Assembly (NCBI GenBank): GCA_016785225.1
Contig: JAFBJZ010000438.1
Span: 372,001 to 436,000 of the forward strand
From: Psettodes erumei
Taxonomy: Eukaryota > Chordata > Actinopteri > Pleuronectiformes > Psettodidae
Reading direction: 5' to 3'
Length of the DNA stretch: 64,000 nt
Under the pieces are notes generated by a model, which saw only the letters and a program-made list of their open reading frames with translations, made no database searches and was not told the DNA's origin. Each line of letters starts with the position of its first letter. Positions within the stretch are counted from its first letter, which is position 1. Position numbers and translations under genes: made by a program. Shown here in pieces: positions 11,080 to 23,130 of this stretch.

Positions 11080-13420
11080 AGTTTCCCCATAAACAGATTT
11101 CCTTGACTTTTGCATCAGAATTAGGAAGCTGAATAAAATCTATTTTGGACATTCAAACTTGACCATCTTGATTTTGATTGAGCAGTGGACCAAGTGGTTC
11201 GTCACAGTCCGAGAAATCCAACAGCCCCATTCTTGTCGGCGTGTCCACACCGCCTGCCTACCCGTTTTAGCAGAGCAGCAGCCGTAGTTGCAGGACTCCA
11301 TCTGTGTCTACACATGATGCGTTAAGGCTCAGCATTGAGCGTAGGTCACAGCCATGTTGCCAGCATTCAGAGCCCATGACATGATCACTCTGAGCCCCTG
11401 CAAATAAAAATGGAAGAAAACAGAGCCGAAGCTGGAAAATATGCTCCTTTGCACATTCACGTGAACACAGCTTGACTAAAACATGAGCCGCTGCACAGCC
11501 TAAGTGGACAGCTGGATTGTTTAAAGCAGAATTGTATGTGATCAGACCGTCCTCTGTGTAAGTCAGAAGACTGAACAACTAAAATGCTTCCTGTGTAAAA
11601 ATACCATCAGTGTAGAGAATCACACTCAAATACAGCAAGCTCTCTACTTTTTGAATGCAGCCTGAACATCTTCACGGTATGATGCCCTATTTTTCTGGTA
11701 AACTTGCCATTTTTCACAATGGCTGTCAATAGGGAAAGGCAGCTTTTCCCTTCTCCTTCCCCTTTTGTTTCAACCAGTACAGTATAGTTTTCATGTTTGC
11801 ATGATGTTAAAGTATATAATCTTAAACCACTGCATCTGTGGAGATGCATGTCTTTGGAATGTTCTGAATAAAACTCTAAAGGTGACCTAAAAATATTCTG
11901 TTTTGCTGAGACATAAGTGCAGTGCAGCTACAGCAAAAGTACAGCTTTCTAGCACACAGGTGGGCCTGTTGAGTATTTAAGTATTTCCCATCATCATCAT
12001 CACCATCAGCATTTACCACCATCGTTATTTAAGAATTGATGATGAAGCTATTAGTGATAAAAAAAAAACCCACTACCCAGTAGTGTGACTCTATTGACCA
12101 CTTTCCACACAGATCAGTGCATGGAATGATGAGACTGACTATTTTTACACACAGTGTGACTGAAGTTCCAAGTGTCCAGGGAGAAAGAAGGTCGGGGATT
12201 ACAAGTGAACAAGGCCTTGGTTTAATCACCACGAGCGCATGATTGACGGGTGCCAAGTCTGGCCCCTGTGCTTCCTGTCACCGTGCCAGCTGCAGCATCC
12301 CCCGGTAGTCCCCCAGAACGATGCATCTTCTTTGATACATTCTTAAGCACACATCAGACACAGTCAAATATTAATCTGCCATGCTTGCCAGCCAAACAAC
12401 ATCTGTCTCCAAAAACACGAACTAACATTCTCAGTTTTTCCGTCTTTTGGCTTACAAGAATATAACCCCTCCAACTTCAGTACATCCATCCACACAGCGA
12501 CTGTGTGTACGTTTGCGCAGTTATTTACCAATTCATAAAAATTCAAATACTCCGAATAAAATGTAGCAAACAGAAGAGCAACCATAAGCATGAAAACACA
12601 TCAGATTTATTCTGCCTGCCTTGTTTACCGGTTCACGGAACACTGCATGCAAACAGAATGCAAATGCATTTGATTGAATCAGGTGATGCCGAGGTAATTG
12701 TATTTGGAGAAATGTCCAAGATTTTTTTTCATCATTATCAGTGGGGGGTTTTCTTTATGAAATCCATCTTAAACAAAAGCTATCGTCACTCCCGAGCCTT
12801 GTGATCTTCCTTTGTCACATGCGGATGTGGCTGCGTCTTTAATTTCCTTTCAATTAAAAGTAAATATAAGCCTTTATTTTTCCCCCCACTGTGAAATCCA
12901 AACAAGAGGAGTCAACATGAGCAGACAGGTGAGGAATATTCATTTATATCTGCCTGCCCCCCCCTTTTTTTCATTGTTGATGCAGATGATGTGCTTCAAC
13001 AGGCAACACTGTGCCTGCATGCCTTCTATCAAACACACCCACGAGTTTGCAACCAAAAAAAAAGAAAGAAAAAAGAAAAAAGAAAACCTCTCTGCTGGCT
13101 TGTCTTGTTCAGAGCTGGATGGGAAAGACAAACAAACACCAAACAAGTGCAACACAACCCAAACTTTACTTCATCATTAAATGGCTGTTAATCCACGTCT
13201 CCTGTAGCTACAGTCGCTTTGATCAGAGCAAAATTGTTTCGAAGACACAACTTTCCTTTTCTTCTCATTGCCTAGTTTGCCCATCACTGCAGATATTAAT
13301 GCAGTGACAGCAGTATTGCTTATTGACAGCCCCCGCTGTGAATTTGTTTAAATCCAGTGTGCTGGATGATAGCTTTGATAACAGCCAGGTTTGTTTGTGT
13401 TGTGAACACAACATATTGAG
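11080..13420. other. Non-coding stretch, nothing recognised
   Basis: Mixed unique sequence. Local features are a CAT/CAC-rich patch (11991-12020), a poly-A run at 12060, and an A-rich block at 13053-13085 (aaagaaagaaaaa words). Candidate open frames here run through these low-complexity blocks and have no recognisable domains. Confidence 0.45.
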
Positions 13421-13424
13421 TACT

Positions 13425-13510
13425 AAGACTAATGTACCTACTAATACACCCACTAATAGACACCTACTGCAACTACTAGTAGTACTACTATTAATAGTGA
13501 TGCTCTCCTG
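13425..13510. repeat. Degenerate CTA/ACT triplet-rich repeat, first block
   Basis: Repeated ctaata, actact and agtagt triplets (for example ACTAGTAGTACTACTATTA near 13475). A second block of the same texture lies at 14150-14340, with a different interspersed repeat between them. The family was not identified. Confidence 0.6.
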
Positions 13511-13789
13511 TAAAACAGTACTACTGTCCCAAATGCCCCAAAGTTGTCTTAATTACACGTTGTCTACTCAGCTGGTTAGCTAGCGTGTTCAGGAATCTCT
13601 GGGGTTTTCAGCTGCTGATGTATACTAAATACTTGTAAACACTATAGGATGCCTACTCATTAATCTATTGCTTCTTGTATTCTGTTTCTGCCTTGCTAAA
13701 GCTGCCCTTAGACTCCTCAAGCACAATAGTTCCTATAAACCCATAGGAACCTGCTCAGGACCAAAGAGCAGACTGACAGAAGATAGTGC

Positions 13790-13990
13790 ATTGAGCAGTT
13801 AAAGAGCAGGAGAGGTATTTATTCTCCTCGGGAATTTGTGGAGACCAAAACAGAGATAAAAGGAGAGTGCCTATTGGACTTACATTCATCAGGTAGCCAC
13901 AGACACAATTTCCAATGAGGCCTTATATTGCTTTGCAGCAGTTCAGTGTGTAAACACAGATTTTTGCTAAATTATTTGCCGTAATGCTGT
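13790..13990 (+). mobile_element. Interspersed repeat 'A', copy 1
   Basis: Shares ordered words with 27430-27660 in this window: 'agaccaaaacagag', an ACTTACATTCATCAGG / ACTTGCATTCATCAGG block, a cacaatttccaatga / agaactccacatgaatga segment, then 'ttcagtgtgtaaacacag' against 'ctcagtgtgtacacaca'. The same word order is familiar from a widespread percomorph repeat. It is non-coding, diverged and in the same orientation as copy 2. The presence of two copies is seen directly; the family assignment is from memory. Confidence 0.65.
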
Positions 13991-14149
13991 TCTACTCCAC
14001 ATCACAAAGAATAAATACCACAAAAAATAATAATTCTAATGTGTGCGGTGGCTTTGACATTGTTTGAAGGCATCTTTTGGCATGGTGGCTTTTAGCTGAA
14101 TAATATAATCGTAATAATATAATAAGAATTTCCCTAACTACTTCTGTTG

Positions 14150-14340
14150 TTGAGTAATTTGTTAAGTAATGTAATTGCTAGTACTCTACTAGGACCATTG
14201 AAAATACTACTTCTAAAATCTATTACTCTACTGCTAGAGACTACTACTACTGTTCCTGCTAGTACTGTTTCTCCTGCTAATACATTCATAAGTACAATTA
14301 TCTTTGCTGCTGCTAATGTAATCTTCTAATGTTACTAATG
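14150..14340. repeat. Degenerate CTA/CTG triplet-rich repeat, second block
   Basis: A triplet-like low-complexity run with ctactactactg, tgctagtactg and tgctgctaatg words. The open frame across 14147-14329 (leucine, threonine and serine rich) is a product of this composition. Confidence 0.6.
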
Positions 14341-15118
14341 TCCAGATACTCCATGTTTTCCTTGCTAAAATTATTTTTCACAAACTGACTCAAAAGTTGG
14401 AGCAGTAAGCAAAACCAACAACACTGTATTCAATTTTCCCATTTCATATCAGGGAGGACACTGGTTTACCTTAAGTAATACTGAGTCAAGGACTTGATTG
14501 AATTTCACTGATATCATTAGGAGGTCACATTTCACTGTGTAATATGATATAAATTTCGTTATCCCAACCCTCCTCTTGCTGTCTCTCCCTGCCCTGTGCA
14601 GGGGGACTCTTGTTTGTGCTTTTAAGCTAGCCTGGATCTTTGTGCCCCACACAACATGATGGATGTTCCTGTCCTTTACAAATGTTTTATTGCATCTGTC
14701 ACTAGCCAAAGGTGGTGCAGGCCTACTGTAAGAATATGCATGTGCCTGAACCCACCACACTGCATGAAATCAGGTGTATAATCACACACACATGCACAAA
14801 ATTCAATCAGCCCCTCTTCTCCCTTTCTTGCACTTATACAGGTATGCAGCCTTTTCTGCAGACACTCAATGATATATCATGAATCTTTACAGTGCACCAG
14901 AGCAGAAAGGGGGGGAGCTCTGTCTCTGTGCATTACAAGAGGTGTACTATATTATATCCTGATACACACAGATGTTCACCACCTTCTTCCTGGATAAAGT
15001 CATTTTACATAATATGAAGTTCAGTTTCTTAGTTATGGGGAGCACTGCTCGGTCTGTTACAAAGACTGTATGAAGTTTTCGACAATACAGTTTGGTTTCT
15101 GGCTAGGTGCCTACATAT

Positions 15119-15800
15119 TTATTTCAGAGAGTGCAAACCAGGGGTGTAGACCTTGAAAGCCATGAGACTGGCAGGGTCGCTTGAAAAGATGCTATGGAGC
15201 TGTGTTAATGGGAAAAGCAGGTACAGTGTTTCAGATCTTAAAAAGTTAGGACATCTTGGTCTCTGCTGCATCACTTCTGACCATTCCTTAGTCCTTTGCA
15301 AGCCACACATTCTTTGTAACTGTAATACTAAATTGTTGGCCTTCCCCTTCGATCAGACACCTTGTGGGTCCATGTGTTCCATGGCAAAATGTGGTCCTGG
15401 AGGAACCTGCTGTAGTGTAACCCTCTTGCAGTTTTGGGTACTTTGACAGGTGTCAGTCTATCTGTGGACAGATTTGTCACCACAATGACATCAGAACTGT
15501 GCAAGATATAGTTGGAAACCTTTACAGGTGTGTAGTTCAGATCATAAACAAGGCACAGTTCATAGATGGTGTGGTCTGAGCAAGGGCACCAGAGGTAGAG
15601 GGGATTGAAGGAAGCAAAGGGTCACCTGGCCCCCCACTTTGTGCCCCTGTCCCACATTTGTTTGACTGTTTCCAATTCTCAATCACTGATGTCCACTCTA
15701 AGGTGCACCCTGTGATGGGGTCACCCAAGTAATGATAACTGAATGCTCATGTGTCAGATCTACATTTTGCTGAGCGTCATGGCTCGATCACAACGCAAGA
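15119..15800 (-). other. Possible decayed coding relic or unidentified repeat
   Basis: On the minus strand one frame is open for 97 codons from 15621 down to a TAG at 15328-15330. It has no methionine and contains pieces such as IYELCLVYDLNYTPVKV and KVSDRRGRPTI. The texture is protein-like, but I cannot place it in a family. It directly adjoins interspersed repeat 'B' at 15.8 kb, so it could be part of an old mobile element. An open stretch of this length can also occur by chance. No start, promoter or splice context supports a live gene. Confidence 0.25.
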
Positions 15801-15804
15801 AGAT

Positions 15805-16035
15805 TTCTCCTTTATCTTGAGGGGAACTTGAATGGCTGTTCCAAATTCATTGAACATTTGTGTCAGGCTATCCAATACAAGATGAGATGTTTCACTGGAT
15901 AAGTGAAAACTCAAGGAAAATGTTCACCCAGGTCAAAATCAGTTGTTCAGTTCAGTTGTTGTTGAGATATTTAATTCTGGACCAGAGTGGTGGAATTGAC
16001 TGACAGAAGAAGCCACAATGCAATTTCTATTGTCA
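15805..16035 (+). mobile_element. Interspersed repeat 'B', copy 1
   Basis: Ordered blocks 'cttgaggggaacttgaatg', 'tgttccaaattcattg', 'ttgttgttgagatattta' and 'tctggaccagagtggtgga' followed by GACTGACAGA match the tail of a very common percomorph repeat as I remember it. A second, differently truncated copy is at 19.7 kb. Substitutions and small indels are frequent, and it is non-coding. Confidence 0.65.
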
Positions 16036-16525
16036 CACTGCTTTATATGGCTAAAAAAGCACACACTCTATGGTCCAAAAACATGGAACCTTGACATTTT
16101 TTTGGGTCATGGCACAGTTACGGAACTTGGAATCTGCTCCTCTTAACACATCCATGACCTGGCTTCAGACATTGAGACCGCTCGGTCTTTCCGCCTTGAG
16201 TTATGTTATTAAAGGCCCAGACTAAATCCAACTCTGCTGGTGCAGCTTTGGCTTTAGAGGTTACAAATCTAATCAAGCCCTTAGACCTGCTTCACAGCTG
16301 TCCCGAGGTCCATCCTGAGGTCACGGGGCCGGCCGTGTGAAACACTAGTGGACAGGTGAAAAAAACCAAGATGCAGGTGATAGAGATTTGACTTATCAGA
16401 CTGAATTCATGTGTGGAAGGGTCATGGGACCCCAGCTGAAAATCAGGGGTTTTGCTCTTCTCTAATGAAGGCTTTTTATCTGTGCAGGGTGGTCTCTTTG
16501 GGATGGCAGCTTGTCTTTCACTTGC

Positions 16526-16529
<4 letters not shown>

Positions 16530-16562
<33 letters not shown>
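16530..16562. repeat. (CT)n microsatellite
   Basis: About 16 uninterrupted CT units. On the minus strand this reads as an Arg-Glu repeat in an otherwise meaningless frame. Confidence 0.95.
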
Positions 16563-16566
<4 letters not shown>

Positions 16567-17029
16567 CCCAAGGTGAGTTATAGAGTTACACTGGCTGCTG
16601 CCTCTTCCTTGCTACTGTTTTGTTGTTTTGACCCTGCACCGTCTCAAGAATTCCTGAATAACAGATCTCGCCATCCTGGATGTTTTTCAGGGAGGCCTCA
16701 TGCAAAATGAATAGGGGTAGCACATTTTATTGAAGTTTGATTTAACGGTGGTGGGGGGTGGGGGGTAAAAATGGAGGACAAGAAGAGGAAGACAAGGCAG
16801 GAGAGAAAAAGAAGGCTCTTATCATAAATTATTTTACTCATATCCAGCCCTGCTGATGTATGTTGGATTGGTAAATAATGTATCACCCCAGTGCATAATT
16901 AGGACAACAACACTATTCTTTTTCCTCACTCATGCTTCCAGACAACTGTGCAGTGGTTGTTTGATTCTTGCTCCTCTTTAATGGATGAAGAGGCCACCTG
17001 ATTGATCTTGATCTTGAAAAAAAGAAAAA

Positions 17030-17420
17030 AAAAAGCTTGCTAAATGGCCTTTAAGTGTTTCTGTTGTTCATCCGTGGTGTGTGTGAACATTCGCACACAT
17101 CGCTCCCTTGTTCTAGATTGATGTTCATATTTACAGTATATGATATACATGAGGGTTGGGTTATGATGTGGATGCTCATTAACATTTAGACACAAAATAA
17201 GCGAAGGTAATGTGTCCGAGAACGTGGGATGCACCCGGGTAATGATTTTCACCAGTCATATACATATACATCGGCCCCACAGATTCATTACGGGTCGAAA
17301 ACACCGCTGCCATTGATTCTAATGCGATGTGACAAAATGCAAAGCGCTTTTAAAGGAAAGGCGGGAAAAAAGGGCAGGAAAGAGGAGGAGGTTATTATTA
17401 AATATATGTGTCTGGGTGCG
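17030..17420. promoter_or_regulatory. Candidate conserved non-coding element
   Basis: Mostly unique sequence with scattered CpG (gtccgagaacg, cacccggg, tcggcccc, acgggtcg, aaagcgc) between poly-A tracts. ATTAACATTTAG and GTAATGATT words may be homeodomain-type sites. No coding or splice signal was recognised. Confidence 0.22.
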
Positions 17421-17711
17421 TGTGTGCGCGCGCCCATCTCCCTCTCTCGTCTTTCTTCGGCAGAGATAACACCTTTTGGAGGAACTGCCTTGAAGCATTA
17501 TCCCCTAGACAGGATACATGGCTAATCTTCAGCTTTGAGCCATTACGCTATATTTATCTGTGACCCCCTCTCTCTTTATATTATTACAGTTAAAGTCCAT
17601 AAAAGTGTGTTTAGACAAAGATGAAGGCATTACCTGCTCAGAAACCCCAAGTGCTATTACAGGCTTAGGCCCCTGCCGATGTGCGCTGGATATTAAATAT
17701 CCTTTATCTTA

Positions 17712-17712
17712 A

Positions 17713-17756
<44 letters not shown>
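17712..17756. repeat. (CT)n(CA)n compound microsatellite
   Basis: About 13 CT units pass directly into about nine CA units. The pyrimidine block on this strand switches to alternating pyrimidine-purine. Confidence 0.95.
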
Positions 17757-17989
17757 GCTCTCTGGGTAAGCTGATATCTCACTCTGCCCTGCCTTATATT
17801 GCCATAGACGTAATAAATACACAGCAGTACATATCAATGGGCCAAGTTTGTCCCAGTCCCAAACGATTATGTGAGGCATGCCTCCCCTTTCACGCAGTGG
17901 GAGTAGGCAAGCAGGCTTTAATTTATTTCCGTGGGAGGTTAAGGACAGATATAGTTACAAAGTCAGACAGAGTGGAGGAGCGGGTTATC

Positions 17990-19700
17990 TGCTGAACCGA
18001 AGGGACAGGGGTGAACCACCCAGGCTTCCATCTCACACAACGTAGAGAAACACCTACACATGCACACATTTATATTGTGCATGTCCTTTACCTTTTATCA
18101 TTGGGTGAATTGTACAAACAGATTGTACAGATTGTGTGTCATAGCATGCCATAATGGCTCATACATACAGATGCACATTCATCATTAAGTGAGCATCTCA
18201 GAAAGGGAGGGATACAGAGCATTATGTCTCTACAGAGGACACAAAGAATTGACTTTATTGTCTTAAGGACAATTGTAATATACACCAAATCTTCCCCAGT
18301 AATGTAATATTCTTTGAAAAGGACACTTCTCTCCAGGGCACAGAAACTTGAGATCCAAATCTTTAACCCATGATGTTATCGCACTGGAGCACTTGAGACT
18401 GGGAACCAAAGTTATCAGATTAAAAAGAACATTAAGGTTTCTCGTTTGAGGGCGGTGCACCTGGCTGACAACTGTGCAGTTCAGTACATTATTGTCTGAC
18501 CTCCAGTCGCTGTTGCTGTGCAGTTCTTCATGTGGCTGTTTTTTCTAGTACTGTATACCTTTGAGTAAAACATACCAAAGTGTCTGTGCAGCTGACACAC
18601 ATTTGCCCTACATCAACCAACCCTTCTATTTGAGGAGCACTGGGCTGAAATAAGTTTTAAAAGCATGACACACACATGGTGTATGAAATACGACAAGACA
18701 TCTGGCTCTTTTATTTTTTATGGAATCCCACACATTGTCTCAGTGTCACCGTGTCAAGATGTGCCATTGTTCCATTGCTTAGCTCTGGAACACTTGAACT
18801 TTATTTTGTGTGCTTCTCAGATCTCGACAACCTGTTTGCATGGTGCATTTTGGTTCATCCTTTGATGTTACAGTATATCACCCACTTCAAATATTGCCAC
18901 AGAGCATGGTTTGACCTGGGGTTGTCATAAATCTGCTAGTGATTTTAATTTCAGCAAACACAAGCTGAAAATGAATGAATCATGCAAAACATGCCAATAA
19001 AAAAGAAGGCAAGAAGTGATGCTCGGATCTGACGACAGTGTAGCATAAGGCAGGTACTCCTGATGCACTGGTAGACAACAGTGTCCACACAGGAAAGGGA
19101 ATGAGTTCATACCCTTTTGCAGGTCTGCCAAACTGTCATCAATAATTAATAATGGAACCAGGATGCATGCAACATCTGCACGTCAGACATTTTCTGGCAC
19201 CAGAATAAAACTCTAAATTCAGATGTGGGAATTTCATTATAATATTATTTCATCCATGCTCATAATTGAGATGGCGGATAGTTTCTTCTAGAGCATCTCA
19301 CCTTTTAAATCACATCATTTCTTTGTTGCATTCATATCTGAACTTGACACCCACCCTGTTCGAAACAAGAAGTCAGGGGCAGCAGCTGCCTACATTCAGA
19401 ACAATTGTGACTACGATCAAATCAACGATTTATAGAAACACTACATTGTTCCAAACAGACAGAAACCCATTGTTTGGTCTTTTGTACTGTTGCACCTTTG
19501 TTTCTGACTGCTCTTATTTTTGCATGTGGCCTGTACAGATTCTTTGATTCATTACTTGCAACTGGTTTCCATTTAAAAAAGATTAATTTGGTGACATTTC
19601 TTTTCCACTGTGCTCTTGTAATTTTCATTCTAAGCATTAGAATGGGGGGGGGGGGATTTTGACTTTGCAAATAACATCCATGTATTGTGAGCAACAGCCA
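17990..19700. other. Non-coding stretch, nothing recognised
   Basis: No gene or repeat identified with confidence. A G run of about ten bases lies at 19645-19654, just before interspersed repeat 'B' copy 2. Confidence 0.45.
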
Positions 19701-19704
19701 TGTA

Positions 19705-19982
19705 TTCATCATCTTGGAACCATGGATATGCTGTATGTGCCAAACTTCATGGCAATCCAATGGGTTATTGGTGAAGTTTCCCCAAAAATGTCATTCTGCT
19801 GGTGGTGATAGAGGAAGGTTTAGGTCATCACAGAGGTCAGTAGAATTAATCTTGTGGCAACTATTAAATGCATTTAGTAGTTGATGAGCTTTTTCAATCT
19901 GGAAAGTGGACTGACCAACCAACAGACGTTGGGCATTGCCATCCTTACAGAGCCATACTGCTAGCATGGCTAAAACCAGCAT
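19705..19982 (+). mobile_element. Interspersed repeat 'B', copy 2
   Basis: Reads 'cttggaaccatgg', then 'ccaaacttcatggcaatcc', a central 'ctgctggtggtgatagagg', then 'aaagtggactgaccaacc', 'gggcattgccatcc' and the end 'catactgctagcatggct' plus AAAA. The last words are the hallmark 3' end of a widespread percomorph repeat. It shares the ggtgga/gactga core with the copy at 15.8 kb. Orientation is plus, and it is non-coding. Confidence 0.75.
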
Positions 19983-20052
19983 GTATCATCCTCTTCATCA
20001 GGGTCAAATTGGGGCCATAAGTTTCTATTATTACAAAAACAGACAAAAAAAT

Positions 20053-21070
20053 GTATACAGTTGCATCAGAGAGTATTCACCCACTTAGTTTTTGCATGCT
20101 TTATTATTCTGTAGATTTCATTTTAAATTTGTAGAACTCCTTTTTTTCACCAAATTGCATTCAATTACCCATCATCACAAAGTAAAAACATGTTTTAAGA
20201 AAATTTTATAAATACATTTATAATATAAAAGCGGATAAATTGACCCTGAATTCAGTAGCTTGGTGAAGCCCCTCCAGCAGCAATTATAGCTTCAAGTCTT
20301 CCTCGGCAAGTCTCTACATGCTCTGTACACCTGGATTTGGGCAGTTTATCCCATTCTTCCTGGCAGATCCTCTCAAGCTTCATCAGATTGGCTGGGAAGA
20401 GTCTGTGAGTTGTCACCTTCAGGTCTCTCCACACACGTTTTCTAGAGGTTTGAGTTTGAGGCTTTAGCTGGGCCACTCAAGGACAGTCAGAAGTGTCACA
20501 GGTTCTGTGTGCTCTCGAGTGAGTGTTCTTTCTGTATTTGTCTGAATTCATTCTCTCATTTGTGACCAGTCTTCCTGTTGCTGCCACTGTGAAGCCCACC
20601 CATAGCATGATGCTGCCCCCACCATGCTTCACTGGAGGAAGGGTATCAGCCAGCTGATGAGCACTGCCTCCAGTGTGCCAGATGCAGTGTGTGGAGTTCT
20701 GACCAAAGAGTGGTGTTTTTTCTCTTCATCTCAGAGAATGTTTTTCCTTGTGCTCTCAGAGCCCCTTAAATACCTTTTGGCAAGTTCAAAATCAGCTGTC
20801 AGATCCCTTTCACTCAAGAGGATTATGGTTCCATATAGACATTCTGCCATAAAGTCATGACTGATGGCGTGTTAATTGGGATGGTCATGCTTCTGGCAGA
20901 TTCTCCTATTTCTGCAGAGATACTCTGTTAGAGTCACCTTTATGTTCTTGGTCACATCCCCGACCAAGGCCCTTCTTGGTTATTTACTGAGTTTGACCCA
21001 CATGGCCAACTCAAGAGGAGTACTTATGACTCCAAACTTCCATTTCATTAGCATTGAAGCACAAAGGCAA
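20053..21070 (-). mobile_element. Degenerate Tc1/mariner-family DNA transposon (one end and body)
   Basis: The plus strand starts with a terminal-repeat-like ACAGTTGCATCAGAGAGTAT followed by TCACCCAC. It then runs into sequence that, on the minus strand, encodes the remains of a Tc1-type transposase. The end near 20053 corresponds to the 3' end of the transposase gene. The opposite end is not contiguous. A matching inverted end-like fragment occurs at 23131-23180. Tc1 elements normally span about 1.2-1.6 kb with a single transposase gene and insert at TA. Confidence 0.8.
20250..21065 (-). pseudogene. Tc1-like transposase pseudogene
   Basis: The C-terminal part is clear on the minus strand at about 20252-20430 (LERICQEEWDKLP, then RLEAIIAAGGAS), matching the usual C-terminus of fish Tc1 transposases. 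Just upstream, the conserved WPSQSPDLNPIE catalytic-glutamate motif reads WPS-stop-SLKLKPLE: the glutamine codon is TAA, while the glutamate survives. About 20590-20632 encodes VKHGGGSIMLW. The first catalytic aspartate region near 20720-20740 reads IL-stop-DEE, where WSDET is expected. The second catalytic aspartate block (around QQDN) is missing: only about 100 bp lie where more than 200 are expected. The GRPAK-type linker region is degenerate near 20980-21050, and the N-terminal DNA-binding part is not recognisable. The copy is therefore clearly inactive. Confidence 0.85.
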
Positions 21071-22760
21071 AATAACCCAAACATAATATCATCACATTAA
21101 CAAAAGTGCATTTTTACGCCCACACAAGAAAAGACAAAAAAAGATAAAAAGGGTTTCAGGGTTTTGACCCTTAGCAAGACCACTGTGCACAGTTTCTCTT
21201 AAACATTTGCTGCATCAAAATTTAAACCATATACAAAAAATATTTACTTTGAGGAAATGAGAAAAAAAACGTAAATGTTAAGGAAAGGAAATGTAAAAAA
21301 TAAAAAAAATCAGAAAAATCTTGTGCTTTTATTTCTGTGAAAATGAGGGGGGCCTACATGAGCACCAACTTTTCTACCAAAGCCAAAACAGTTTTGGTTT
21401 TGGTCACGGTGTGTACTGTGTGCAATGGATTACACCTAATAAAAAACACCTTAATATGTTGCTAAATGTTTTTGTTATAGAGAAATACTACAGGGGCTTC
21501 AAGGCCAGTGTGCTTGAAATTAATTCATTTGAATTCAAAGCAAGAATACAACGTCATCCAGTGTCTGAAGGTATAGGTGTTAATGCCAGTTGTGAATAAC
21601 CACACTCAAAGGCAGTGTAACAAAGTCAGCTGTCACAGCTGCACTTCTGGTCCACACCCTCACTCCCTGTCTAAAGGCAATTTAACCAGATAATTCCTGG
21701 AAAATGAAGCTGGATTCTGCCACCGTGCTCAAATTGCCAGTCATATTTGTTGGGCATGCATCACGTTTCAGACTGTTGCTAAGTTGAGTCACATATCTCA
21801 TCCAGGATCATGATGTAAATTGTGTTTTAGGGTGGATGTTCATTATACTGTAACACTAAAACCACTGCCTTCACTTCATTTCTCATAAGGCTAACAAAGC
21901 AGGCCCATTTTCCTCAGGTTTCCCATCCTTTGTTTCTCTTCCTGGTGCTCACGTACGCTCTGCTCCCACTCCCCCTCGCACACCGAGTCACTTCCACAAC
22001 TTTCATTACCTCTCTGAGGGCAGGCCAAGCTAGCTGGCAGGGGAGATGGGTGTATATCTCCTCACTATAACCCGTTCTCCCAAGAGTGTGGAGGTCAATG
22101 AGATTAACCTATTGCTCCTCTTTTCCTTCATTATGCACTCCAAAATTACACCCACTTACAGACGCGAGAAAGAAAGAGGGAATCATATATGAGCTGATAT
22201 CTATTTAAAATCTAATCCCTTTGGGTGAATTGCTCAGCCTTTCCATTTCTCTTATGTTTCTGCCTACTGCCTGCGGGCGCTACTGTGCCGTGGTGCCACT
22301 GTGGTGCTGTTCAGGAAGGTGCTATAACCTCGCCCCTGTTCCTATTAACTTTAGATTCATCTGTGATAATAGACTGAAGCAGGCACTTAAGATTATAACT
22401 CCCTGTTTTCTTTTGTTGTTGTTGTTCGCTTAAACACCAAAGACTCCATGAAGCTAACTGCTCATCTCATTATTTACCGTAGACATCTTTGGTGGTACCT
22501 TGAGGCACATCACATCTTTCTAAAAGAGAGATCAGTGTCCAGGTACCTTTTTTTAAAACTCTGTTTACTCTGGCGTGTTTATTGATTTTGTAATTACCAA
22601 AGTCATTAATTGCAATGTATCTGATGAAAATGATGTGAGGATGGAAGCATCTGTGTTTGCTCTCCCTGTTACTGAGGTTTAAATTTGGAAAACATCACTT
22701 GTTCTGAAATAGACAACCACAGTGACATACACCCTTATTGTTGACTGTTTTCATGCTACA
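21071..22760. other. Non-coding stretch between transposon remnants
   Basis: A-rich patches (21126-21150, 21232-21310) follow the Tc1 body. The rest looks like unique DNA, with pyrimidine-rich CpG-poor sequence at 21900-22150. No gene recognised. Confidence 0.4.
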
Positions 22761-22763
22761 GCA

Positions 22764-22835
22764 TAGGGCTGGGGCGATTAATCAAATGCGATAACGATTT
22801 TAACTTCCAGTGATTGCAAAAGATTGCAAAAAAAC
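22764..22835 (+). mobile_element. Fragment of a 'gattaatc'-ended teleost repeat
   Basis: AGGGCTGGGGCGATTAATCA, then 'cgataacgattttaacttcc' and 'agtgattgcaaaa' match the beginning of a common fish DNA-element family as I remember it. It is truncated after about 70 bp. Confidence 0.5.
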
Positions 22836-22954
22836 TCTGTGCCTCTCTCTCTCTCCAACCCCCCCAGGTTTCAAAAGTCAGTGACTTATCATTTAAAAAA
22901 ACTGTGGTAAGAAATATGAAATGTGAAATTTTGCCAATTGGTGAATAAACCTTC

Positions 22955-23128
22955 AAAAAAATTGCTGGATCTGGATACTGATCCAGGTCACTCCCAAAAT
23001 GTAATGCTACGTTAGACCAGCAGCCACCTCTGGGAGAAATTTGGTGAAAACCCCTCCATAACTTTTATGTAATCTTGCTTACAAACAGACAGACCTAGAA
23101 CCAGAACCACCTTGGCAGAAGTAACAAT
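22955..23128 (+). mobile_element. Fish interspersed repeat tail ('acagacagac ... cttggcagaagtaa')
   Basis: Ordered blocks 'ggatctggatactgatcca', 'ctgggagaaatttggtgaaa', 'cctccataacttttatgtaa', 'tcttgcttacaaacagacag' and 'ccaccttggcagaagtaaca' match, from memory, the 3' part of a repeat dispersed through many percomorph genomes, often attributed to a non-LTR retroelement tail. It ends in a short AATAA, consistent with a retroposed 3' end. Confidence 0.65.
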
Positions 23129-23130
23129 AA

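Noticed and set aside
12812..13180. 122-codon plus-strand frame
   Set aside because: Lysine-rich middle comes from an A-rich block (13053-13085). No family resemblance.
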